DNA of 64,000 bases from Bacillus sp. F19. GTDB taxonomy: Bacteria; Bacillota; Bacilli; Bacillales; Bacillaceae. The translations under genes were made by a program, and so were the position numbers. Of the stretch, positions 35,844 through 43,855 are shown piece by piece (the first letter of the stretch is position 1; every line of letters begins with the position of its first letter). Under the pieces are notes generated by a model. The model saw only the letters and a list, made by a program, of their open reading frames with translations. It was not told the origin of the DNA and did not search any database. Where the stretch lies: the NCBI GenBank assembly GCA_023823795.1, contig CP085710.1, positions 1,142,001 through 1,206,000 of the forward strand, given 5' to 3'.

Positions 35844-36230
35844 AACTCGGATCATCCCTGTTCGAACGGGTTTTCAACTGCTGTACAAGGCTGGTATGCG
35901 GCTTTTCTAAAACATGCAGCTTTGCCGAATGCTGATCTGATCAATTTTCTTGTTCCATGGGGTGAAACGCTTGTAGGAATTGCTTTAATCGTAGGACTTG
36001 CAACACTCCCGGCTCTATTAGCAGGTGCATTCTTGAATCTTAATTTTATGCTGGCAGGGACAACAAGCACAAATCCAATTCTCTACACCGCAGCTATGCT
36101 ATTAATGGCAGCCGGTGCAGTAACATGGTTTTACGGGGCTGACCGCTTTGTCATTCCAACTATCAAAAATTATTTGAAACGAAATCAAGGGCTGAAAAAA
36201 ACGAATCAAAAACATGCTGCAGCTCATTAA
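35844..36230 (+). pseudogene. DoxX-family membrane protein, N-terminus replaced by the repeat array
   Basis: Translation in frame from 35844 gives FSTAVQGWYAAFLKHAALPN, then LINFLVPWGETLVGIALIVG and further helices, ending in a basic tail at 36230. This is the C-terminal two thirds of a DoxX/thiosulfate-quinone-reductase large-subunit-like protein of about 170-180 residues. The first roughly 60-70 residues are absent; the frame runs back into a TAG at 35841-35843, two bases after the last repeat unit. A TTG at 35922 could start a 102-residue remnant but lacks a good ribosome binding site. Confidence 0.75.
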
Positions 36231-36289
36231 TGATAAGCCTGGACCAGAGGGTGAAAAAGGATTGAAAGGATATAATTTTTAGCGCTTCT

Positions 36290-36400
36290 GTCTAGTGTCA
36301 GCGCCTAACTTCGGACAGAACGGATCCGCAGTAAAAGCAAAAAGCGCATTTACTGGCGGATCCTTCTCTGCCTTTCGGAGCTGACCAAGATGCTTGCACG
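36290..36400. repeat. Dispersed intergenic element with internal hairpin
   Basis: The element starts TGTCTAGTGTCAGCGCCTAA and ends GGAGCTGACCAAGATGCTTG. Inside, GGATCCGCAGTAAA (36322-36335) pairs with TTTACTGGCGGATCC (36349-36363). It resembles the shorter copy at 27361 in its ends. It fits a non-coding repeat family of Bacillaceae; no transposase is present. Confidence 0.65.
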
Positions 36401-36407
36401 GTTCTAT

Positions 36408-36896
36408 TTAAGAAGTTGGAGCTCCCATATCAGACCATTCTTCTTTTGATGGCCCATAAGCGCCCGTAACTGGAAGTCCTGCCTGACGCATCAAAACAGT
36501 CAGCTGTCCGCGATGGTGGATTTCGTGTTTAACGAATAGAGATAAGGTCATCCCGTTTTTCCACTGAAAACCAAACACTTCTTTTGTTTCCTGCATCTTC
36601 TCATCATCCCAATCACTTACGCCCTCAAGAAGAGATTGAACCGCCACGCGGTATTGCTCCGCAATCTCTGCTGCTTTAGCCGGATGCTCGCTGTTTGCAG
36701 GTCCCTGAACTTTTAACCCCATCGGTTCAAGCATTCCTGAAGCCGGCACTAAATGCCATGCCAGATCACCAAGAGACCGATGCCCGGGTGCAACTTCCTG
36801 CTTTAGTGAGGCATCTGTTAAAGAATCCAGCAATTTTTGAGTGACCGCTGCTTCATTTTTGTAGTCGCTGATAAAGCTTTGTACGGTTAAATACAT
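36408..36896 (-). CDS. DinB-family protein
   Basis: A 162-residue four-helix-bundle protein of the DinB/YfiT superfamily. Metal-binding histidines are likely in GDLAWHLVPAS and in VKHEIHHRGQL. Family members can be thiol-dependent (bacillithiol) transferases or of unknown role. ATG 36896 follows GGGAG by 8 nt; the longer frame from 36950 is not favoured. Two further DinB-type proteins lie in this window (42238 and 45238). Confidence 0.85.
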   Translation of the reverse strand: MYLTVQSFISDYKNEAAVTQKLLDSLTDASLKQEVAPGHRSLGDLAWHLVPASGMLEPMGLKVQGPANSEHPAKAAEIAEQYRVAVQSLLEGVSDWDDEKMQETKEVFGFQWKNGMTLSLFVKHEIHHRGQLTVLMRQAGLPVTGAYGPSKEEWSDMGAPTS

Positions 36897-37076
36897 GTGA
36901 TTAGCTCCCATCCGATTTGAATTTGCAATAAGAACATACGTACTGTTCACTATACAATTCTACATAAGATCTTTATTTCCTTCTTTTAATTGATAAGGTT
37001 TTTTAAATCTCAAAAAACACGTATAGAATATTTTTAACCTGCAGAAAATGAATGTGGAAATCATCTCCATTCCCTA

Positions 37077-37143
37077 TATGACATTTATCATGTATCCAGC
37101 ATGACACCTATGTCTGCACAGATGAATGGAATACCTCTATAAT
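37077..37143 (+). promoter_or_regulatory. des promoter with two putative DesR palindromes
   Basis: TATGACATTTATCATGTA (37077-37094) and CATGACACCTATGTC (37100-37114) are dyad-like sites. They end just before a poor -35 (TGCACA at 37115-37120), which is 17 bp from a perfect TATAAT (37138-37143). A weak -35 with tandem upstream sites is what an activator-dependent promoter looks like. DesR activates des this way in B. subtilis. Confidence 0.65.
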
Positions 37144-37177
37144 TTGAATTACCTTATTTAGAAGGGAATCAAAAACA

Positions 37178-38197
37178 ATGAGCAAAGAATTGCAAAAAAA
37201 CTTACGAAAACAAGTAGCTCCATATGAAAAAGCAAATACGAAAGACAGCATCATGCAGATCATCAATACGATAGGACCCTTTATGATCATTTGGGTGCTT
37301 GCGTATCAGAGTCTGTCGATTTCATACTTCCTGACACTTGGACTTGCTGTCTTAGCTGCTGGATTTTTAACAAGAATTTTCATTATTTTTCACGATTGCT
37401 GTCATCACTCGTTCTTTAAGAACCGTAAAGCAAATAAAATCGTTGGTACGATTACAGGGGTTTTAACGCTGTTTCCTTACAACCAATGGCAGCATGACCA
37501 TTCGATTCATCATGCAACTAGCAGTAATTTAGATAAGCGCGGAACTGGCGACATTTGGGTTCTCACAGTGGATGAATATCTGGCAGAGCCGGTGTGGCGC
37601 AGAATTGCCTACCGTCTATACCGAAATCCGCTTGTGATGTTCGGACTAGGACCAACTTACGTATTTATTTTCAAGAACCGTTTTAATAAAAAAGGTGCAA
37701 AGACAAGTGAGAAAATGAACACTTATCTTACGAATGCATTAATTGCGGCAGCAACGGCTGCTTTGTGTTTCACGATTGGATGGGAAGCCTTTCTTTTAGT
37801 ACAAGGTCCGATTTTCTTAATCTCGGGATCAATGGGAGTATGGCTTTTCTACGTACAGCATACATTTGAGGATTCTTATTTTGAAGAAGATGAAAACTGG
37901 GATTATGTAAAAGCAGCTGTAGAAGGAAGTTCATTTTATAAGCTTCCAAAGCCGCTTCAATGGCTTACGGGCAACATCGGCTATCATCATGTTCATCACT
38001 TGAGCCCGAGGGTGCCGAACTACCGTCTTGAAGAAGCACACAACAACACAGCGCCTCTTCAAAACATTCCGACAATTACACTTGCAACAAGCTTGCAGTC
38101 ACTTAAATTCCGTTTATGGGATGAAAGAAGCAAAAAGTTTGTCGGATATAAAGAAATAAGAGCTCTCTCGAAAATGAGAAGCAGTCATCAAGTATAA
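37178..38197 (+). CDS. des: Des, acyl-lipid desaturase
   Basis: A 339-residue integral membrane di-iron desaturase. The three histidine boxes are HDCCHH (residues 72-77), HDHSIHH (106-112) and HVHH in GYHHVHHLSPRVPNY. In B. subtilis Des inserts a delta-5 double bond into acyl chains of existing phospholipids after cold shock and so restores fluidity. Four to six membrane helices surround the boxes. AAGGGA lies 11 nt before the ATG. The desKR genes follow after a hairpin, as in B. subtilis. Confidence 0.95.
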   Translation: MSKELQKNLRKQVAPYEKANTKDSIMQIINTIGPFMIIWVLAYQSLSISYFLTLGLAVLAAGFLTRIFIIFHDCCHHSFFKNRKANKIVGTITGVLTLFPYNQWQHDHSIHHATSSNLDKRGTGDIWVLTVDEYLAEPVWRRIAYRLYRNPLVMFGLGPTYVFIFKNRFNKKGAKTSEKMNTYLTNALIAAATAALCFTIGWEAFLLVQGPIFLISGSMGVWLFYVQHTFEDSYFEEDENWDYVKAAVEGSSFYKLPKPLQWLTGNIGYHHVHHLSPRVPNYRLEEAHNNTAPLQNIPTITLATSLQSLKFRLWDERSKKFVGYKEIRALSKMRSSHQV

Positions 38198-38212
38198 GAG
38201 AAATTGGAAAAT

Positions 38213-38246
38213 ACATGCAGTCTTTATAGGCTGCATGTGTTTTATT
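38213..38246 (+). terminator. Hairpin between des and desK
   Basis: ACATGCAG pairs with CTGCATGT and is followed by GTTTTATT. It would separate the strongly induced des transcript from desKR, or only partly attenuate read-through. Confidence 0.7.
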
Positions 38247-38279
38247 ATGATAAAATAGTTAAAAAAAGGAGTTTCCATC

Positions 38280-39404
38280 ATGTTTAAACGATATATTAAT
38301 AACGGAATTTCTCCTTATATATGGGCCGTACTCAGCATTCTGCCATTTTATTTTATCCTTCAATCATCCTCAACGGCTGAGATCATCGTTGGAATCTCTT
38401 TGACCATTTTATTTTTTATTATTTTTAGGTTTGCATTTATTTCAAAGGGCTGGCCTGTTTATCTTTGGACGAGTCTATTAATAGCCATTTCTTTTACGTC
38501 GATGTTTTTATTTACTTACATTTACTTTGCGTTTTATATTGCTTATCTGATCGGAAATATAAGAGACCGCATCGCTTTTCTGACACTTTACGTCATCCAT
38601 TTAGTTGTTACTACAGTTGCCATTAACTTAACTATTATTTTTCAGGAAGCATCGTTTTTAGAGCAGCTCCCATTTATTATTATCACGTGCATCAGTGTCA
38701 TTCTTCTTCCTTTTAATATCTATAATAAAAAGGAGAGGGGACAGCTTGAAGAAAAGCTTGAGGATGCCAACAAGAAAATCTCCGTGTTTGTAAAGCTTGA
38801 AGAGCGTCAGAGAATTGCCCGCGATCTGCATGATACGTTAGGACAAAAGCTATCGCTTATAGGTCTGAAAAGTGATTTGGCCAGGAAATTAATCTATAAA
38901 GATCCTGAAAAAGCACGCGAAGAATTAAAAGATGTTCAGGCTACAGCAAGGACAGCCTTAAATGAAGTGAGAAAGATGGTCTCGCAAATGCGGGGCATCA
39001 GGCTTAAAGAGGAAATGGTCCGCGTAAAACAGATTTTAAAAGCGGCTGAAATTGAGTTTGTGCTTGAACAGGATGCAGCACTTTCAAATGTTTCCCTGCT
39101 TACTGAAAATATATTGAGCATGTGTTTAAAAGAAGCGGTAAACAATGTTGTGAGGCACAGCAAGGCAAAAACCTGTTATTTCCGGGTTGAACAGACGTGG
39201 GACGGAATTGTGATGACGGTCCGTGATGATGGAATCGGAAGCATCACAGAGGGTGATTTTACAAAAGGCAACGGGCTGAACGGCATGAAAGAGCGCTTGG
39301 AATTTGTAAATGGAAGTCTCGAGATTTACTCAGAAAATGGAACCACGCTTATCATTAAAGTACCGAATGATGTAAAACAAAAGGATAAGGAGGATTTCAT
39401 ATGA
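38280..39404 (+). CDS. desK: DesK, membrane-thickness sensor kinase
   Basis: A 374-residue histidine kinase. Five hydrophobic helices fill residues 12-148. A linker helix leads to the HisKA_3 dimerisation domain with the phospho-acceptor His184 in ARDLHDTLGQKL. The HATPase domain includes LKEAVNNVVRHSKA and VRDDGIGS. Family knowledge: DesK senses ordered or thick membranes at low temperature and phosphorylates DesR. AAAAGGAG precedes the ATG. The stop overlaps the DesR start (ATGA). Confidence 0.95.
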   Translation: MFKRYINNGISPYIWAVLSILPFYFILQSSSTAEIIVGISLTILFFIIFRFAFISKGWPVYLWTSLLIAISFTSMFLFTYIYFAFYIAYLIGNIRDRIAFLTLYVIHLVVTTVAINLTIIFQEASFLEQLPFIIITCISVILLPFNIYNKKERGQLEEKLEDANKKISVFVKLEERQRIARDLHDTLGQKLSLIGLKSDLARKLIYKDPEKAREELKDVQATARTALNEVRKMVSQMRGIRLKEEMVRVKQILKAAEIEFVLEQDAALSNVSLLTENILSMCLKEAVNNVVRHSKAKTCYFRVEQTWDGIVMTVRDDGIGSITEGDFTKGNGLNGMKERLEFVNGSLEIYSENGTTLIIKVPNDVKQKDKEDFI

Positions 39405-40000
39405 TCCGAATCGTTATTGCAGAGGATCAGCAAATGCTTTTGGGCGCATTAGGATCACTGCTGAATTTGGAAGATGATATGGAAGTTGTAGGGAAGGCTC
39501 ATAACGGGGAAGAGGCTGTGGCCCTTGTGAAAAAATTCAAGCCGGATGTTTGCATCACAGACATAGAAATGCCTGGAATGAATGGACTCGAAGCCGCCGA
39601 GCAGCTGAAGGCGGAAGGCTGTAAAGTGATTATTTTAACAACGTTCTCTCGCTCTGGATATTTTCAGAGAGCGGTAAAAGCAGGAGTTAGTGCTTATCTA
39701 TTAAAGGACAGCCCAAGCGAGGAGCTTGCAAGCTCAATCCGCAGTGTAATGGAAGGCAGAAGAATTTACGCACCTGAACTCATGGATGATGTGTACAGTG
39801 AAGAAAATCCTTTAACGGAACGGGAAAAAGAAGTGCTGGAGCTCGTCGCAGACGGAATGAACACAAAAGAAATAGCCGAAGAACTTAGCATTAAAGCAGG
39901 AACAGTCCGGAATTATATCTCAACAATCTTTGATAAGCTGGAAGTGAAAAATCGGATAGAGGCCATTTCCCAATCAAAGGAAAAGGGCTGGTTTAAATAA
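39401..40000 (+). CDS. desR: DesR, NarL/FixJ response regulator
   Basis: A 199-residue regulator with a receiver domain (residues 1-120; phospho-acceptor Asp54 in CITDIEMPGMNG; conserved K in YLLKDSPSE). The LuxR-type helix-turn-helix lies at about 135-195 (LTEREKEVLELVADGMNTKE, then IKAGTVRNYIS). Phosphorylated DesR activates des. It is translationally coupled to desK, with AAGGAGG upstream. Length and Asp position agree with B. subtilis DesR. Confidence 0.95.
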   Translation: MIRIVIAEDQQMLLGALGSLLNLEDDMEVVGKAHNGEEAVALVKKFKPDVCITDIEMPGMNGLEAAEQLKAEGCKVIILTTFSRSGYFQRAVKAGVSAYLLKDSPSEELASSIRSVMEGRRIYAPELMDDVYSEENPLTEREKEVLELVADGMNTKEIAEELSIKAGTVRNYISTIFDKLEVKNRIEAISQSKEKGWFK

Positions 40001-40008
40001 ATGACTGT

Positions 40009-40047
40009 AAACCTTGATAAAGTGGAAAACACTGAATTGAGGTTTTT
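40009..40047 (+). terminator. Imperfect terminator after desR
   Basis: AAACCT and AGTG pair with CACT and AGGTTT, followed by T6. Confidence 0.5.
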
Positions 40048-40215
40048 TGTTTTGGCGGGAATTGGCAGCTGTTTGAAAAAAAAGTATTTTGTAAAATCGG
40101 ACACTATTTTATTGAATTGGGATAGTAACTTAATTATATTGGCAAGTAAAAGTATTATTTAAGAAAGTGAAAAAAAGCTCACGATCAAGTTTTGAATTCG
40201 GTTAATCAGTGCAAA

Positions 40216-40283
40216 CAAATCAACTAACAAATGAAACAGCATACCAATTGGCATTGTAATTTGTATGCTCTTTTGTTGATTTG
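40216..40283. repeat. Imperfect long inverted repeat
   Basis: CAAATCAAC, AACAAA and GCATAC on the left (40216-40244) pair with GTATGC, TTTTGTTGATTTG on the right (40263-40283). It lies downstream of the minus-strand oxidoreductase and may be its terminator or a relic of a mobile end. Nothing else was seen between 40048 and 40327. Confidence 0.5.
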
Positions 40284-40327
40284 ATCGGTTTTTACAAAAA
40301 GCACCCTTTAGCTGCAGATTACCGTAA

Positions 40328-41232
40328 TCAAAAACGTTCCATAGTTAGATCAGTATTTACGGAAACTGCAGCTTTACTGCCATCTGCGGCAGAAATCATT
40401 AATGAGGAAGGTCCGGATTTTTCAGTTTCTCCCGCAATATATATATTTTTTTGTGTTGTTCTACCAACACCATCTGTTACAACTGTTCCGTTTTCTTGAA
40501 CTTCACACCCAAGCTTCTCGGCAAATTGATTTGGACGATAAAAAGATGGAACAACAAACCCAGCTGATCTTATGATCGTTTCTCCTGATAAAAATTCAAT
40601 CTTTTGTAGATAACCGTCATCACCTATTAAGTTTTTTATCGGCTCCGATTTTATTATGATATTGCGTTTTGTAACTCTTGAACTCCTTCTTTAGAAAGTT
40701 CCGCTCCATTTGTTATGACTACTATATCCTTCGACCAGTTATAAATTAATTTTGCCATATGCAGGACATGCTCTTCTTTTTCTGCTATTACAATTAATGG
40801 CTTATCCCTTAACTCCCAGCCATCACAATACGGGCAGCTAAAAAGGCTTTTCCCATAATAATTTCTCACACTTGGAATAGAAAATATCTCTTGAATACCG
40901 GTGGCTAATATAATCTTTTCTGCAGCAAATTCCTGACCATCTGTTGTTGTAACAAAAAATCTTTCATTGCCAATATCTTTGATTATTTCAGTAATTGTGG
41001 TATTAAAATATGATACGGATGGATAATTCTCCAACTCTTTTAACCCTATTTCTTTAAACCCTTGTGGTTTTATCCCATCTCGAGTAATAAATCCATGTGA
41101 CTCTTGTGTGACTCTATTCCTGTTCGTTCCATCGTCAAATAATGCAATCTTTTTCCTGGCCCTCCCTAAAGTTAAACTAGCACTTAACCCAGAGGGACCT
41201 CCACCTATAATGATACAATCAAAAACATTCAT
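40328..41232 (-). pseudogene. Thioredoxin-reductase-like flavoprotein with one frameshift
   Basis: The first 190 codons encode an FAD-binding GGGPSGLSASLTLGRARK motif, the redox pair CPYC (SCPYCDGWE) and part of the NAD(P) domain. The frame breaks near 40665. The other frame carries the rest: KSEPIKNLIGDDGYLQKIEF, RSAGFVVPSFYRPN and the FAD-site end IYIAGETEKSGPSSLMISAA to TGA 40328. Total span 905 nt, about 301 residues, normal for this family. A single indel might be a sequencing error. It is preceded by the Rrf2 regulator on the same strand. Confidence 0.75.
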
Positions 41233-41454
41233 TTTTTTACCTCCCTATTCATTTTTTTCACCTGTTTTAACAACCATTAAAGACCTTTTATGTCTATAAT
41301 TAAACTAAAAAAATGACATACGTCACTTATTAATCTGTATCCACACAATTATCAATGTTAATTTTCATAAAAATCCTTGCTCAATTCGACTCCAATTTTA
41401 ACGACATTAAAGATATTTTATATCCGCAATTGCGGTATAAAAGACAACTTTGTT

Positions 41455-41853
41455 TTATATTGTTGTCCTTTTATCAATCAAATCAGCGATTGTTTGTTTT
41501 CTTAGTTCTTCTTCCATTTTTTCTTCTGATCTCAACATGACTTTTTGAATTGAGCATTCAGATCCATGATCATAATCACAATCAAACAAAGAAGACTTCC
41601 CTTCAATTGCATAGATAATATCGAGAAAAGAAATGGATTCCCACCCCTTAGTTAATGAGTATCCGCCATTAGCTCCTGAAGCAGAAGTAACCATGCCTTC
41701 TTTAACAAGCTTTGTTAGTATCTTAGATAAATAAGTAGGTGATACTTTTTGCTGTTCTGCCAGCATCTGTACACCAACAGGTTTTGCGGAATTTGACAAT
41801 GCTAAGTGCAGCATCGTGTGAAGAGCGTAATTAGTGGCTTTTGAATACTTCAA
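41455..41853 (-). CDS. Rrf2-family transcriptional regulator
   Basis: A 132-residue winged-helix regulator. The N-terminal helix-turn-helix includes YALHTMLHLALS and VSPTYLSKILTKLVKEGMV, the wing is SASGANGGYSL, and two cysteines lie in FDCDYDHGSECSIQ. Rrf2 proteins sense Fe-S clusters, nitric oxide or redox state through such cysteines. The start is TTG 41853 behind GGGAGA. The frameshifted flavoprotein downstream is the likely target. The Cys pattern fits redox sensing, but the effector is unknown. Confidence 0.85.
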   Translation of the reverse strand: MKYSKATNYALHTMLHLALSNSAKPVGVQMLAEQQKVSPTYLSKILTKLVKEGMVTSASGANGGYSLTKGWESISFLDIIYAIEGKSSLFDCDYDHGSECSIQKVMLRSEEKMEEELRKQTIADLIDKRTTI

Positions 41854-41877
41854 TGGTTTTCATCATCTCCCTATAAA

Positions 41878-41929
41878 AGACTTTAAGAGTCTGTAATGTC
41901 CATTATAATTCAGGTGATTTGATTGTCAA
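41878..41929 (-). promoter_or_regulatory. Promoter and palindrome before the Rrf2 gene
   Basis: On the minus strand TTGACA (41924-41929), a 16-bp spacer and TATAAT (41902-41907) form a consensus promoter. AGACT-TTAAG-AGTCT (41878-41892) lies near the predicted transcription start and is a candidate autoregulatory operator. Confidence 0.65.
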
Positions 41930-41939
41930 GTTAAAGGTA

Positions 41940-42160
41940 ATCTTACTCTCAAAATATACACAATCTTAAAAGTTGCTTTTCCACTAACCAGCCCGTTCGT
42001 TTAAGTGAAAATCTTCACAATTTCCATGATGTGTTTTAACATAGATCTTCGATTTTATTAATAACGTTCTATAACAATCTGACCGATGATCAGAAATCTA
42101 GAAACCATTCTTCAACTAAACTGCTGGAATTTCCATTTTATCATTGATTATATCAACGAA
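41940..42160. other. AT-rich intergenic region with a segment similar to 48315
   Basis: No gene was seen. TTTAAGT, CTTCACAAT, TC and TTTAACATA occur in this order at 42000-42044 and again at 48326-48368 with similar spacing. Confidence 0.35.
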
Positions 42161-42164
42161 AAAT

Positions 42165-42201
42165 CAGACCATTTTCATGCTAAATGGTCTGCTGATAAGT
42201 A
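42165..42201 (-). terminator. Terminator of the DinB gene at 42238
   Basis: AGACCATTT pairs with AAATGGTCT and is followed on the minus strand by GATTTTTCG. Confidence 0.75.
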
Positions 42202-42237
42202 TGCGATTTTACTGTTTTGCACCTCTGAACTTTTTGA

Positions 42238-42723
42238 CTAAGCAGTCTGTTCCGCTTTTTTAATGGCTTTGAAGATGCGCTTTATTGTTTCAATATGCAT
42301 GGCTTCGTGATAGAAACTGAATAAAAAGGTCTCTCCTACAGTATGAAATGTAATGCCGGCCCGGTTGGTGAAAGGCTCTTTCAACTTTTGATGAAAGTGA
42401 CCCGGGATGTACTCCTTTAACCTATCCTTTTGATTTTTCAGCACTTCTGAAATCTCAGCAAATGAAGGCGGTGTTCCATTCCAATCAGACGGTTTAGTGC
42501 CAGCGCTGAACAGCTCCTTGTAATGCCCAGGAACTCCAGCTTCTTCTCCAGCGAGTTCAAAAACAAGCTTTTCCTGTATGTAGGCAATATGTCCAAAGTT
42601 CCAGCGGATGTTATTGTTATAGCCTGCAGGAATGATGTCCGCTGTTTCATCAGGTATTTTGCTGAGTGTGTTTTCTGTAATTCCTCTCACAATCTCCATG
42701 TGCTGCATAATTGTATGTTCCAT
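42238..42723 (-). CDS. DinB-family protein
   Basis: A 161-residue four-helix protein. Candidate metal histidines are in WNFGHIAYIQEK (about residue 45) and FYHEAMHIETIK (about residues 139-143). It belongs to the DinB/DUF664-like superfamily and is distantly related to the other two in this window. The ATG follows AAAGGAGTGA. It is divergent from the acetyltransferase at 42866. Role unknown; bacillithiol-linked transferase chemistry is a family possibility. Confidence 0.8.
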   Translation of the reverse strand: MEHTIMQHMEIVRGITENTLSKIPDETADIIPAGYNNNIRWNFGHIAYIQEKLVFELAGEEAGVPGHYKELFSAGTKPSDWNGTPPSFAEISEVLKNQKDRLKEYIPGHFHQKLKEPFTNRAGITFHTVGETFLFSFYHEAMHIETIKRIFKAIKKAEQTA

Positions 42724-42865
42724 GAAAAAATCACTCCTTTATATATAATTTATTCGTGTCTATGCCCTGTTTTCCTCCTCTTTTGCCTTTTTTAAAAGGA
42801 TTTTTGATTTCTTTTAAAGAATAATACTTTGATAGTCAAAACTTTATAGTTTCTGGAGGAACAAT

Positions 42866-43696
42866 ATGTTAACTGAAAAACAGCTGATTGAGATTGGGGA
42901 GCTTCAGCATGAATGCGAAGCTAACGATAAAATACAATTAAAACTGAACTGGGAGATGCTTAGAAATCGTTCTGAAAATGAACAGAGTGATTTTCTTCAT
43001 TATGAAGACGGAAAGCTTGCGGCATTTTTGGGAATATACAGCTTTGGAAAAAAAGCTGAATTATGCGGCATGGTCAATCCAGAGTACAGAAGAAAAGGGA
43101 TTTTCTCAAAGCTTATGAAACAGGCTTTGTCAGCCTGCACAGAGCAAAAGTACAGGGAAGTTCTTTTTAATGCTCCTGGACAGTCTGCAGCTGCAAAGGA
43201 TTTTCTGACAACTATTTCATGTGAATATTCCTTTTCTGAATATCAAATGAAGTGGGCGGAAAAAGAACTTGCCGCTGATAATCATGTCACGTTAAGGCAA
43301 TCTGAACCTAGCGATCTGCCGCTCGAGATTCAGCTGGATGTAAGATGCTTTGGATACATGGAACAAGATGCATCAGATTACAACCATTCCATCAAACGTG
43401 AAGATGATCAGGATTTTATTATGATTGAATTTGAAAACAAAGCAGTGGGGAAAATGCGTGTTTCTCATATAAATGGCGAGGCATGGATCTACGGATTTGC
43501 TGTGCTGCCTGCTTATCAGGGCAGGGGCATCGGAAGAAATGCCTTGCATAAAATAATCGCAAAGGAAAATGAAGCAGGCTATCCGATCTTCCTTGAAGTT
43601 GAGGCTGAAAATGCTCATGCTCTTAAACTGTATGAATCATGCGGATTCAGGTCGTTTCATGTTCAGGATTATTATGAATGGCAGAAAAGCAATTAG
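42866..43696 (+). CDS. GNAT N-acetyltransferase with two GNAT-like halves
   Basis: A 276-residue protein. The N-terminal half has an acetyl-CoA motif MVNPEYRRKGIFSKLM (about residues 70-86). The C-terminal half has the stronger one, VLPAYQGRGIGRNALHKII (about 213-231), and ends LKLYESCGFRSFHVQDYYEW. Tandem GNAT proteins acetylate small amines or antibiotics; the substrate is unknown. A TGGAGG site precedes the ATG. Confidence 0.85.
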   Translation: MLTEKQLIEIGELQHECEANDKIQLKLNWEMLRNRSENEQSDFLHYEDGKLAAFLGIYSFGKKAELCGMVNPEYRRKGIFSKLMKQALSACTEQKYREVLFNAPGQSAAAKDFLTTISCEYSFSEYQMKWAEKELAADNHVTLRQSEPSDLPLEIQLDVRCFGYMEQDASDYNHSIKREDDQDFIMIEFENKAVGKMRVSHINGEAWIYGFAVLPAYQGRGIGRNALHKIIAKENEAGYPIFLEVEAENAHALKLYESCGFRSFHVQDYYEWQKSN

Positions 43697-43793
43697 AAAT
43701 CTTTTGTCAGGCGTTATCAATTTATTTGATGACGCTTGTTATCTCTTTTAAGCTGACAGCATGTTTTTTTAAAAAAATAAGAAAAAAATGCTA

Positions 43794-43845
43794 CTCCTCA
43801 TTAAATGCCTCTTTATAACTTTTTTGACAGGAAGTTATGAGGAGG
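43794..43845 (+). promoter_or_regulatory. Leader hairpin that can mask a ribosome binding site
   Basis: CTCCTCAT (43794-43801) and ATAACTT (43815-43821) together complement the continuous segment AAGTTATGAGGAG (43832-43844). This segment contains the GAGGAGG ribosome binding site (43839-43845) of the gene at 43856. The structure has a 13-nt bulge on the left arm and a 10-nt loop. Confidence 0.5.
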
Positions 43846-43855
43846 AATTTTTCTG

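Noticed and set aside
34953-35877. Several overlapping minus-strand reading frames rich in FGTLF and WNTFF repeats
   Set aside because: They are products of the 52-bp array. The unit lacks stops in all three minus frames and its length is not a multiple of three, so any frame stays open. No ribosome binding sites or protein-like composition.
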